Below, piece after piece: positions 25,664 through 33,679 of a DNA stretch of 62,469 nt; position 1 is the first letter of the stretch; each line of letters starts with the position of its first letter. Both the position numbers and the translations under genes were made by a program. The stretch comes from Devosia elaeis. Lineage in GTDB: Bacteria > Pseudomonadota > Alphaproteobacteria > Rhizobiales > Devosiaceae. The notes beneath the pieces were generated by a model. That model did not search any database, was not told where the DNA came from, and worked only from the letters and a program-made list of their open reading frames with translations. Location of the stretch: the NCBI RefSeq assembly GCF_001650025.1, contig NZ_LVVY01000061.1:1-62469 (forward strand), written 5' to 3'.

Positions 25664-27115
25664 TCAAACCCCCGTCGCCGGAATGCCGGACCGTTCCACC
25701 TTGCGCGGTGCGACGATCTCTTTCCACTGGCTGAGCGCCCTGTTCACAGGGTTCTTCGCTTCCCGGCCCACGAATTTGCCATGGCCGGGCTCGGCCTTCA
25801 TCTCGTTCTCGACCATTGCCACCTTGCCCCGGCTCAGCACGAAGCGCGGCAGGCCCGTCACCTCGAAGCCTTCGAAGACATTGTAGTCGATCACCGATTG
25901 CTGGCTCTTGGCCGAAATGGTCTTTTTCCGCTTGGGGTCCCAGACCAGGAGATCGGCATCGGCACCGACCATGACGGCGCCCTTCTTCGGATAGAGATTG
26001 AGGATTTTGGCGATATTGGTCGAGGTCACCGCCACGAATTCGTTGGGCGTCAGCCGGCCGGTATTGACGCCAGCCGTCCAGAGCACCGGCAGCCGGTCCT
26101 CCAGCCCGCCCGTGCCGTTCGGGATCTTGGCGAAATTGCCGACGCCATTGCGCTTCTGCGCGGTGGTGAAGGCGCAATGGTCGGTGGCCACACAGGACAG
26201 CGAGCCCGATTGCAGCCCGGCCCAGAGCGAATCCTGGTGCGCCTTGTTGCGGAAGGGCGGCGACATGACCCGGCGCGCCGCATGGTCCCAATCGGGATTG
26301 AAATATTCGCTTTCGTCCAGCGTCAGGTGCTGGATCAGCGGCTCGCCATAGACGCGCATGCCCTTCTGCCGGGCGCGGCGGATGGCTTCATGGGCCTGCT
26401 CGCAGGAGACATGCACCACATAGAGCGGCACACCGGCCATGTCGGCCAGCATGATGGCGCGATTGGTGGCCTCGCCCTCCACTTCCGGCGGCCGGCTATA
26501 GGCATGCCCCTCCGGCCCACTATTGCCCTCGGCCAGGAGCTTGGCCGTCATGGCCGCCACCACGTCGCCATTCTCGGCATGGACCAGGGGCAGCGCGCCC
26601 AGCGCGGCGCAGCGCTGGAAGGAGGCGAACATCTCGTCGTCGTTCACCATCAGGGAGCCCTTATAGGCCATGAAATGCTTGAAGCTGGTGATGCCCCGAT
26701 CCACCACCTCGGCCATTTCCTCGAAGACCTGCTCGCCCCACCAGGTGATGGCCATGTGGAAGGAATAATCGGCCGAGGCCTTGCCGGTCTTGTTGTCCCA
26801 CATCTGCAGCGCCTCGAGCAGGCTCTGGCCGGGGTTGGGCAGGCAGAAATCCACCACCATGGTCGTGCCGCCCGCCAGCCCCGCCCGCGTGCCGCTCTCG
26901 AAATCATCGGCCGAATAGGTGCCCATGAAGGGCATTTCGAGATGGGTATGCGGATCGATGCCGCCGGGCATGACATAGCAGCCGGTGGCGTCGAGAATGT
27001 CGTCGCCGGAGAGGTTCCTGCCGATCTCGACAATGGTCTCGCCCTCGATCTTCACATCGGCCTGGTAGGAGAGATCGGCGGTGACAATGGTGCCGTTCTT
27101 GATGATCGTGCTCAT
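25664..27115 (-). CDS. hydA: Dihydropyrimidinase / D-hydantoinase
   Basis: The 483-residue amidohydrolase opens the ring of dihydrouracil, dihydrothymine or hydantoins. Metal ligands are visible: H56-x-H58 in GGIDPHTHLEMP, the carboxylated Lys at 152 in FKHFMAYKG, His in LVHAENG and VVHVSCEQAH, and Asp in CVATDHCAFT. The product goes to the ureidopropionase encoded upstream in the operon. Length and motifs match class D-hydantoinase/PydB. The start at 27115 follows the usual MSTIIKNGTIVTAD pattern. Confidence 0.93.
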   Translation of the reverse strand: MSTIIKNGTIVTADLSYQADVKIEGETIVEIGRNLSGDDILDATGCYVMPGGIDPHTHLEMPFMGTYSADDFESGTRAGLAGGTTMVVDFCLPNPGQSLLEALQMWDNKTGKASADYSFHMAITWWGEQVFEEMAEVVDRGITSFKHFMAYKGSLMVNDDEMFASFQRCAALGALPLVHAENGDVVAAMTAKLLAEGNSGPEGHAYSRPPEVEGEATNRAIMLADMAGVPLYVVHVSCEQAHEAIRRARQKGMRVYGEPLIQHLTLDESEYFNPDWDHAARRVMSPPFRNKAHQDSLWAGLQSGSLSCVATDHCAFTTAQKRNGVGNFAKIPNGTGGLEDRLPVLWTAGVNTGRLTPNEFVAVTSTNIAKILNLYPKKGAVMVGADADLLVWDPKRKKTISAKSQQSVIDYNVFEGFEVTGLPRFVLSRGKVAMVENEMKAEPGHGKFVGREAKNPVNRALSQWKEIVAPRKVERSGIPATGV

Positions 27116-27131
27116 GCTGTGTTCCCTTGGT

Positions 27132-27551
27132 TTATTGCTGGCCCCTCTTCACCTCTCCCCGGGGGGAGAGGTCGGGCTTCGCGAAGCGAAGACCGGGTGA
27201 GGGGGCCTTTTCGAGATGCATCGCGATCGCCTGAAGCACCCCATCGATATTGCTGAGGACATCATTGTTCCAGAAGCGGAGCACGGCATAGCCATGTCCC
27301 ATCAGCTCCAGTGTCCTTTGATCGTCCCGGCTACTCTCTGCGTGTTGCCCGCCATCAAGCTCGACGAGCAGGTCGGCCTCCCGGCAGGCAAAATCGGCAA
27401 TGAATCGCCCCACCGGTTCCTGCCGCACGAACTTGAAGCCCAGCAATTGCCGATTGCGCAACCGCGACCACAATTTGCGCTCGGCGTCGGTCATATTGAT
27501 GCGGAGCACCCTGGCGGCCTTCTGGGCGAAGCGGGTTTTGAGATTGCTCAT
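27132..27551 (-). CDS. DUF559 protein, C-terminus derived from a repeat
   Basis: The 139-residue protein has a DUF559 (PD-(D/E)XK-like, Vsr-related) domain in residues 1-115: RKLWSRLRNRQLLGFKFVRQEPVGRFIADFAC, then LLVELDGGQHAES and VLRFWNNDVL. The last 25 or so residues (KAPSPGLRFAKPDLSPRGEV) are the translation of a half copy of the family-E element at 27138-27209. The nuclease-like function is unproven. It sits inside the pyrimidine operon with no obvious link, between two repeat elements. Confidence 0.75.
   Translation of the reverse strand: MSNLKTRFAQKAARVLRINMTDAERKLWSRLRNRQLLGFKFVRQEPVGRFIADFACREADLLVELDGGQHAESSRDDQRTLELMGHGYAVLRFWNNDVLSNIDGVLQAIAMHLEKAPSPGLRFAKPDLSPRGEVKRGQQ
27138..27209. 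repeat. Half copy of family-E element
   Basis: One hairpin unit (CACCTCTCCCCGGGGGGAGAGGTCGGG) is followed by CCGGGTGAGGGGGCCTT, the outer end of the 131-bp element. It overlaps the 3' end of the DUF559 frame. Confidence 0.75.
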
Positions 27552-27682
27552 AAGGCCCCCTCACCCGGCCCTGCGGGCCGACCTCTCCCCCAAAGGGAGA
27601 GGTGTCGCTGCGCGACGCACGGCCTCCTCCTACCTCTCCCTGGGGGGAGAGGTCGCTGCGCAGCAGCGGGTGAGGGGGCCTT
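27552..27682. repeat. 131-bp inverted element, family E copy 3
   Basis: The ends match copies 1 and 2. It directly abuts the DUF559 start codon (27551), so it holds that gene's ribosome site region, and it fills the gap to the ureidopropionase stop at 27699. Confidence 0.85.
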
Positions 27683-27698
27683 GCGCATCATCCGAATC

Positions 27699-28949
27699 TC
27701 ACTCCACCACCCCCGCCGTTTCCACTACGGCGTGGAACAGCACATCGGCGCCGGCCGTCGCCCAGTCCTTGGAGATGTCTTCAGCCTCGTTATGGCTCAG
27801 CCCATCCACACAGGGGCACATGATCATGGTGGCCGGCGCCACCTTGGCCGCCCAGCAGGCGTCGTGCCCGGCGCCGGAAATGATGTTCATATGGCTGTAG
27901 CCGAGCTTTTCGGCTGCCGCGCGCACCCGGCTCACCAATGTCGGATCGAAGGTGACCGGATCGAAATGGCCCACCGCTTCCACCGCGCAGCCGACGCCCA
28001 GTTCGGCGCAGATTTCGGCGGCCCCGGCCTCGATGGCCGCCCGCATCCGGTCGAGCTTGGCCTGGTCGGGCGAGCGGATATCGACGGTGAACACCACCTG
28101 CCCCGGCAGCACATTGCGCGAATTGGGGGCGAATTTCACCTGCCCCACCCCGCCCACGGCGCCGGGCTGCTCGCCCATGGCCACGTCCTGCACCATCTCG
28201 AAGATGCGGGCCATGGCCAGCCCGGCATTGACGCGCATGTTCATCGGCGTCGAGCCGGTATGGGCCTCCTTGCCGGTCAGGGTGAATTCGAGCCACCACA
28301 AGCCCTGGCAATGGGTGACGACGCCGATCTGCTTGTCTTCGGCTTCGAGGATCGGGCCCTGCTCGATGTGATATTCGAAATAGGCGTGCATTTTCCGCGC
28401 GCCCACCTCTTCCTCGCCCACCCAGCCGATGCGCTCCAGCTCGTCGCCGAACCTTTTGCCCTCGAGATCGGTGCGGGCATAGGCATGCGCGATGGGAATG
28501 ACGCCGGCGAAGACGCCCGAGGCCAGCATGGCCGGGGCGAAGCGCGCGCCCTCCTCATTGGTCCAATTGGTGACGACGATGGGATGGCGCGTCCTGATGC
28601 CCAGATCATTGAGCGAGCGCACGACTTCGAGCCCCGCCAGCACCCCCAGCACGCCGTCATATTTGCCGCCGGTGGGCTGGGTATCGAGATGGGAGCCGAT
28701 ATAGACCGGCAGCGCCTCGGGATCGTTGCCGGGCCGGGTCATGAACATGGTGCCCATCTTGTCGACGCCCATGGAAAGCCCGGCCTCTTCGCACCAGCTC
28801 CGGAACAGCTCCCTGCCCTCCTTGTCCGCATCGGTCAGCGTCTGCCGGTTATTGCCCCCGGCAATGCCCGGCCCGACCTTGGCCATCTCCATCAGGCTCT
28901 CCCAGAGCCGGTCGCCATTGATCCGAAGGTTTTCGCCGGGAGAGGTCAT
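27699..28949 (-). CDS. Zn-dependent N-carbamoyl hydrolase (beta-ureidopropionase / hydantoinase-carbamoylase family)
   Basis: The 416-residue M20-family amidohydrolase removes the carbamoyl group from N-carbamoyl-beta-alanine or N-carbamoyl amino acids. Metal motifs are visible: IGSHLDTQPTGGKYDG (His, Asp), WTNEEGARFAP (Glu), and C-terminal SGAGHDACWAA (His). In context it is step two after dihydropyrimidinase, yielding beta-alanine (from uracil) or beta-aminoisobutyrate (from thymine). The ATG at 28949 is chosen over a longer frame with a basic unrelated N-terminus. Confidence 0.92.
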   Translation of the reverse strand: MTSPGENLRINGDRLWESLMEMAKVGPGIAGGNNRQTLTDADKEGRELFRSWCEEAGLSMGVDKMGTMFMTRPGNDPEALPVYIGSHLDTQPTGGKYDGVLGVLAGLEVVRSLNDLGIRTRHPIVVTNWTNEEGARFAPAMLASGVFAGVIPIAHAYARTDLEGKRFGDELERIGWVGEEEVGARKMHAYFEYHIEQGPILEAEDKQIGVVTHCQGLWWLEFTLTGKEAHTGSTPMNMRVNAGLAMARIFEMVQDVAMGEQPGAVGGVGQVKFAPNSRNVLPGQVVFTVDIRSPDQAKLDRMRAAIEAGAAEICAELGVGCAVEAVGHFDPVTFDPTLVSRVRAAAEKLGYSHMNIISGAGHDACWAAKVAPATMIMCPCVDGLSHNEAEDISKDWATAGADVLFHAVVETAGVVE

Positions 28950-29106
28950 GCTGTGTGCTCGCGAGGTAAATCGAAACCAAAAGCCCCGTCGTCGCGAATG
29001 AGCGAACGGCGGGGCCGGGACGACATTGGAGAGAGCGGGCATGGCTCGCTCCCGTGGGAGTGGAGGCGGCAGGTCAGCGATGGATGTTTGACGCTGACCA
29101 TATTGC

Positions 29107-30603
29107 CTACTTCACACTCGGAAACGAAAATTCCGCGCCGCCCTTGATGCCGGCGGGCCAGCGGGTGGTGACGGTTTTGAGCCTTGTATAGAAGTGGATG
29201 CCTTCGGGCCCGTAGATGGAATGATCGCCGAACAGGCTTCGCTTCCAGCCGCCGAAGGAGTGATAGGCCACCGGCACCGGGATCGGCACGTTGATGCCGA
29301 CCATGCCCACTTCGATCCTGTCGGCGAAGTCGCGGGCGGCGTCGCCGTCGCGGGTGAAGATCGCCGTGCCATTGGCATATTCGTGGCCATGGATCAGATC
29401 GACCGCGTCCTTGAAGCTGTCGCGGCGCACCACGGAGAGGACCGGGCCGAAGATTTCGTCTCTATAGATGTCCATATGCGGCTCGACATTGTCGAACAAA
29501 GTGCCGCCGACATAATAGCCGTTTTCATAGCCCTGCAGGGTGAAGCCGCGGCCATCGACCACCAGCTTGGCGCCCTGTTCCTCGCCCTTGTCGATATAGG
29601 AGAGTATCTTGTCGCGGTGCATTTTCGTCACCACCGGACCCATTTCGGCGTCCTTGTCGGTGGCGGGGCCGATCTTGAGGCTTTCGACGCGCGGCTTGAG
29701 CTTGGCCACCAGCGCATCGGCCGTGTCCTTGCCCACCGGCACGGCGACCGAAATGGCCATGCAGCGTTCGCCGGCCGAGCCATAGCCGGCGCCCATCAAG
29801 GCATCCGCCGCCTGGTCGAGATCGGCATCGGGCATGATGATCATGTGGTTCTTGGCGCCGCCCAGGGCCTGGACGCGCTTACCGGCCCTGGTGCCGCGCT
29901 GATAGACATATTCGGCGATCGGGGTGGAGCCCACGAAAGACACCGCCGCGATATCGGGATGGTCGAGAATGCCGTCGACCATTTCCTTGTCGCCATGGAC
30001 GATATTGAGGATCCCCTCGGGCAGGCCGGCTTCCATGAACAGGTTCCAGGCCAGCATGGGGGCGGAGGGGTCGCGCTCGGAGGGTTTCAGGATGAAGGCA
30101 TTGCCGCAGGCAATGGCCGCCGGATACATCCACATCGGCACCATGGCCGGGAAGTTGAACGGGGTGATGCCGGCCACCACGCCCAGCGGCTGGCGATCCG
30201 AATAGGTGTCGATGTTCGGCCCAACATTGCGGGAGAATTCGCCCTTGAGCAGATGCGGGATGCCGCAGGCGAAATCCACGCAATCGATGCCGCGCGCCAC
30301 TTCCCCCAGCGCATCGTCATGCACCTTGCCGTGCTCTTTCGAAATCTCGCGGGCGATATCGTCGGCATATTGATCGAGCAATGCCTTGAACTTGAACAGC
30401 ACCCGGGCGCGCTTCATCGGCGGGGTATGGCCCCAGGCCACCTGCGCCTTCTTGGCCGAGGCGACGGCCGCGTCCAGTTCGGAGAGGGTCGAGAGCGGCA
30501 ATTCGGCGCTCTGCTCGCCGGTGGCGGGATTGAACACGGGCACGCGCCGGGTCGAAGACGACACATAGCGCTTTCCGGCGACGGCGTTCTCGATGATCTG
30601 CAT
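29107..30603 (-). CDS. mmsA: CoA-acylating methylmalonate-semialdehyde dehydrogenase
   Basis: The 498-residue ALDH has the MmsA-type sequence: GVVAGITPFNFPAMVPMW, the NAD-binding SFVGSTPIAEYV, and the catalytic Cys in GSAGERCMAIS. MmsA converts methylmalonate or malonate semialdehyde with CoA to propionyl- or acetyl-CoA, releasing CO2. It would finish degradation of thymine and uracil carbon after the transaminase. A good GGAGAGG ribosome site precedes the ATG at 30603, and a separate palindrome upstream suggests an internal promoter. Confidence 0.95.
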   Translation of the reverse strand: MQIIENAVAGKRYVSSSTRRVPVFNPATGEQSAELPLSTLSELDAAVASAKKAQVAWGHTPPMKRARVLFKFKALLDQYADDIAREISKEHGKVHDDALGEVARGIDCVDFACGIPHLLKGEFSRNVGPNIDTYSDRQPLGVVAGITPFNFPAMVPMWMYPAAIACGNAFILKPSERDPSAPMLAWNLFMEAGLPEGILNIVHGDKEMVDGILDHPDIAAVSFVGSTPIAEYVYQRGTRAGKRVQALGGAKNHMIIMPDADLDQAADALMGAGYGSAGERCMAISVAVPVGKDTADALVAKLKPRVESLKIGPATDKDAEMGPVVTKMHRDKILSYIDKGEEQGAKLVVDGRGFTLQGYENGYYVGGTLFDNVEPHMDIYRDEIFGPVLSVVRRDSFKDAVDLIHGHEYANGTAIFTRDGDAARDFADRIEVGMVGINVPIPVPVAYHSFGGWKRSLFGDHSIYGPEGIHFYTRLKTVTTRWPAGIKGGAEFSFPSVK

Positions 30604-30633
30604 CAGAGGTTCCTCTCCTTGGCGGGAACAAAA

Positions 30634-30657
30634 ATTCTATATTTCCATCTATAGAAT
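30634..30657. promoter_or_regulatory. Palindrome ATTCTATA-N8-TATAGAAT, putative operator of mmsA
   Basis: Perfect 8-bp arms (30634-30641 and 30650-30657) lie 31 bp upstream of the mmsA ATG, in the 66-bp gap after the aminotransferase. A bound repressor would overlap an internal promoter, giving mmsA its own control. Confidence 0.5.
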
Positions 30658-30669
30658 GTATGTTCCATT

Positions 30670-31998
30670 TTACTCAAGCGTCTTGAGGATGCCCGAGAGC
30701 GTCGAAACGATCTGGTCGATCTGGTTTTCCGAGACGATCAGCGGCGGCGACAGCGCGATGATGTCGCCGGTGGTGCGGATCAGCAGGCCCTGCTCGAACG
30801 CCTTGAGGAAGGCGGCAAAGGCGCGCTTGGTCGGTGCCCCCTCGATGGGCTGCAATTCGATCGCGCCGACCAGCCCGATATTGCGGATATCGATGATATG
30901 CGGCAGGCCCTTGAGGCTGTGCAGCCCGTCTTCCCACACCTTGGCGAGCGCCGCCCCGCGCGTGAGAAGGCCCTCGTCCTTATAGGTTTCGAGCGTCGCC
31001 AAAGCCGCCGCCGAGGCGATCGGATTGCCCGAATAGGTATAGCCGTGGAAGAACTCGATGACGTGTTCCGGCCCGGTCATGAAGGCGTCGTGGATCTCCC
31101 TGGACACCATGACCGCGCCCATCGGAATGACGCCATTGGTCAGGCCCTTGGCGGTGACCATGATATCGGGGGTGACGCCGAAATAATCGGCCGCGAAGGG
31201 CGTGCCCAGCCGCCCATAGCCGGTGATCACCTCGTCGAAGATCAGCAATATGCCGTGCTTTTTGGTGATCTCGCGCAGGCGCTTCAAATAGCCCGGCGGC
31301 GGAATGAGCACCCCGGTCGAGCCGGCCACCGGCTCGACGATGACCGCGGCGATGGTCGAGGCATCATGCAGGCCAACGATGCGTTCCAGCTCATCCGCCA
31401 GGTCGGCGCCATGCGCCGGCTCGCCGCGCGAAAAGGCGTTCTTGGCAAGGTTATGCGTGTGCGGCAGGTGATCGACGCCGGTGAGCAGGGTGCCGAACAT
31501 CTTGCGATTGGGCACGATGCCGCCCACCGAAATACCGCCGAAATTGACGCCGTGATAGCCGCGCTCGCGCCCGATCAGCCGGAAGCGGCTGCCCTCGCCC
31601 TTCACCCGGTGATAGGCCAAGGCCACCTTGAGCGCCGTCTCCACCGATTCCGAGCCGGAATTGGTGAACAGCACATGGTCCAGCCCCTCGGGCGCCAGGT
31701 CCACCAGCCGATTGGCCAGTTCGAACGCCTTGGGATGGCCCATCTGGAAGGCGGGGGCATAATCGAGCTCGGCCGCCTGGCTGGCGATGGCTTCGACGAT
31801 CCTCGGCCGGGCATGGCCGGCATTGACGCACCATAGGCCCGCCGTGCCGTCCAGCACCTGGCGGCCATCGCTGGTCGTGTAATGCATGTCCTTGGCGGCC
31901 ACGAACATGCGCGGGGATTTCTTGAACTGCCGGTTTGCCGTAAAGGGCATCCAGAAGGCGCTGAGGTCGTTCGGCGCAATATTGGATGAAGTGGACAC
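30670..31998 (-). CDS. Omega-amino acid--pyruvate aminotransferase (class III)
   Basis: The 442-residue class III PLP enzyme has the FDEVITGYGRLG Asp motif, the Schiff-base Lys in TAKGLTNG (about residue 285) and the N-terminal FWMPFTANRQFKKSPRMF pattern of beta-alanine--pyruvate transaminases. In this cluster it would turn beta-alanine or beta-aminoisobutyrate into malonate or methylmalonate semialdehyde for MmsA. The start is GTG at 31998. It is the first gene of the operon and diverges from rutR across a RutR-type box. Confidence 0.92.
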   Translation of the reverse strand: MSTSSNIAPNDLSAFWMPFTANRQFKKSPRMFVAAKDMHYTTSDGRQVLDGTAGLWCVNAGHARPRIVEAIASQAAELDYAPAFQMGHPKAFELANRLVDLAPEGLDHVLFTNSGSESVETALKVALAYHRVKGEGSRFRLIGRERGYHGVNFGGISVGGIVPNRKMFGTLLTGVDHLPHTHNLAKNAFSRGEPAHGADLADELERIVGLHDASTIAAVIVEPVAGSTGVLIPPPGYLKRLREITKKHGILLIFDEVITGYGRLGTPFAADYFGVTPDIMVTAKGLTNGVIPMGAVMVSREIHDAFMTGPEHVIEFFHGYTYSGNPIASAAALATLETYKDEGLLTRGAALAKVWEDGLHSLKGLPHIIDIRNIGLVGAIELQPIEGAPTKRAFAAFLKAFEQGLLIRTTGDIIALSPPLIVSENQIDQIVSTLSGILKTLE

Positions 31999-32072
31999 GA
32001 AACTCTCGCTCCCGATGAATTGGCCCGGCCGTCGTTTTGGGCCTTGACGCGCGGACGCGAACCCAAGAAATT

Positions 32073-32088
32073 TTGACCAGTTGGAAAA
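32073..32088. promoter_or_regulatory. RutR-type operator in the rutR / aminotransferase promoter
   Basis: TTGACCA-GT-TGGAAAA matches the RutR consensus fully in the left half and in 5 of 7 bases on the right. It sits 35 bp before the rutR ATG and 74 bp before the aminotransferase start, so it can serve both. Confidence 0.6.
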
Positions 32089-32123
32089 ATGTTAGCATCC
32101 CTACACATTCCCGCAAGGCGAAA

Positions 32124-32834
32124 ATGGCACCGAGAAAAGTGAAGGCGGCCGACCAGAAGCGGAGCGACGGTCTGCCGGGCGGCCGCATGCCCCGCAGCCG
32201 GCCGCAGACCCGCATCCAGAGGGAAAAGCAGGACATCATCCTGGAAGCGGCTCTGGAAGTGTTCTCGGTCCACGGCTTCCGCGGCGCCACCATCGACCAG
32301 ATCGCCGAGGTGGCGGGGATGAGCAAACCCAACCTGCTCTATTATTTTCCCAAGAAGGAAGAAATCCACCGGCGCCTGATCTCCACCCTGCTCGACACCT
32401 GGCTGGCGCCGTTGCGCGAGATGGACGAGGACGGCGATCCCTTCGCCGAAATCCGCTCCTATATCCGCCGCAAGCTGGAAATGGCCCGCGACTTTCCCCG
32501 CGAAAGCCGGCTCTTCGCCAATGAAATGCTGCGCGGCGCCGAACATGTCATCGACATGATCGAGATCGACCTCAAGAACCTGGTGGACGAAAAGGCCCGC
32601 GTCATGCAGGTCTGGATGGACCAGGGCAAGCTCGCCCGCACCGATCCCTATCACCTGATCTTTTCCATCTGGGCCACCACCCAGCACTACGCCGATTTCG
32701 ACGTGCAGGTGCGCGCCGTGCTGGGCAAGGACCGCAATGGCGAAGGCCGCTTCGACGACGCCGCCCGCTATCTCGAACAGCTCTTCATGCACGGCCTGAC
32801 CCCCAGGCAGCGGCAGGGCACGAAAACGGCCTGA
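32124..32834 (+). CDS. rutR: RutR-type TetR-family regulator of pyrimidine degradation
   Basis: The 236-residue protein has a basic N-terminal tail, a TetR helix-turn-helix (ALEVFSVHGFRGATIDQIAEVAGMSKPNLLYYFPKKEEI) and a C-terminal domain with the RutR hallmarks WLAPLREM, SRLFANEML and DPYHLIFSIWATTQHYADF, all close to E. coli RutR. RutR senses uracil and thymine and represses pyrimidine use. The ATG at 32124 follows an AAGGCG site. It is divergent from the operon it should control. Confidence 0.93.
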   Translation: MAPRKVKAADQKRSDGLPGGRMPRSRPQTRIQREKQDIILEAALEVFSVHGFRGATIDQIAEVAGMSKPNLLYYFPKKEEIHRRLISTLLDTWLAPLREMDEDGDPFAEIRSYIRRKLEMARDFPRESRLFANEMLRGAEHVIDMIEIDLKNLVDEKARVMQVWMDQGKLARTDPYHLIFSIWATTQHYADFDVQVRAVLGKDRNGEGRFDDAARYLEQLFMHGLTPRQRQGTKTA

Positions 32835-33679
32835 CGCCCGCGCATGAGGCGCCACCCGCGGCGTCATTCCCGCGAAAGCGGGAACCCCTGTTATTCAAAA
32901 CGGAGGTCCCGCTTGCGCGGGGATGACATCGCGCAAGCTGATGGAGCCTCTATCGACTCCCCCCATGAGGGGAGGGAATGAGGGTGGGGGTCCATCAGTA
33001 TTCCACAAAAGCCAGCCCTCCCCAGCCCTCCGCAAGGGCAGGTCTATCGCCTATAGCCAAATGTCTCCCGCCTGCCGGCACCCCCTCCCATCCTCCCCCG
33101 TCAAGGGGGAGGTGCCGCATCCAGTGCGGGGCAGTATTTGCGTCTCATACGCCGGCCCGGCACCCTTGCGGGGAGGGATGGGGTGGGGGGCGCCCCCCTC
33201 GATCCTATCGGCCCATATGCGATATCCCTCTCTCAAGGGGGAGGCGGCGAAAGCACCAAACTTACCGAGCAAACCGAAGCCCCTTCTCCCCTCGCGAGAG
33301 AAGAGCCTGCCCCCGGGCTTGACCCGAGGGTGCCCGAAGGGCGGATGAGGGGCTTCGAGCCGCCCCGCAGGGCAAATCTCTCCGGTGGAGAGGTTTGAGG
33401 CGAGAAGGCCATGAGCGCTATGCGCGAATGGCGGAGCGTCGCCCCTGCTTCCATCACCGCAGCAGCAATAGACCTCATCCTGAGCCTGTCGAAGGACGAG
33501 GTCGTGGCACTCATCTTCCCGCGTTCCCGCCCCCGTGGTTCGACAAGCTCACCATGAGGTCTCCGGACCTTTTCCGCGAATTTCCCTCCCCCACCCGCCC
33601 CGGCCATCCCCGCCCAGCACACCCGCCATTAACCCGGCCCGGTCATGCTGGCGCGCCGCTCATCCTCCAGAGGCTCCGC
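32835..33679. repeat. Gene-free stretch with four kinds of palindromic repeat
   Basis: This 845-bp gap contains a CATTCCCGCGAAAGCGGGAA hairpin with an inverted partner (32860-32930), a long family-B block (32955-33235), a family-A-like hairpin (33311-33330) within a CACCC/GGGTG block, and a family-D element (33470-33557). Open frames through it, including a tail that joins the next gene, are repeat translations. I see no gene. Confidence 0.8.

Noticed and set aside
29194..30654. Plus-strand open frame of 486 codons opposite mmsA
   Set aside because: His/Asp-rich shadow of mmsA with no motif, while the minus strand has full ALDH signatures.
33395..33679. N-terminal extension of the GT-C-like protein
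   Set aside because: The extra residues are translations of family-D and other repeats; the first start with a ribosome site is GTG at 33680.
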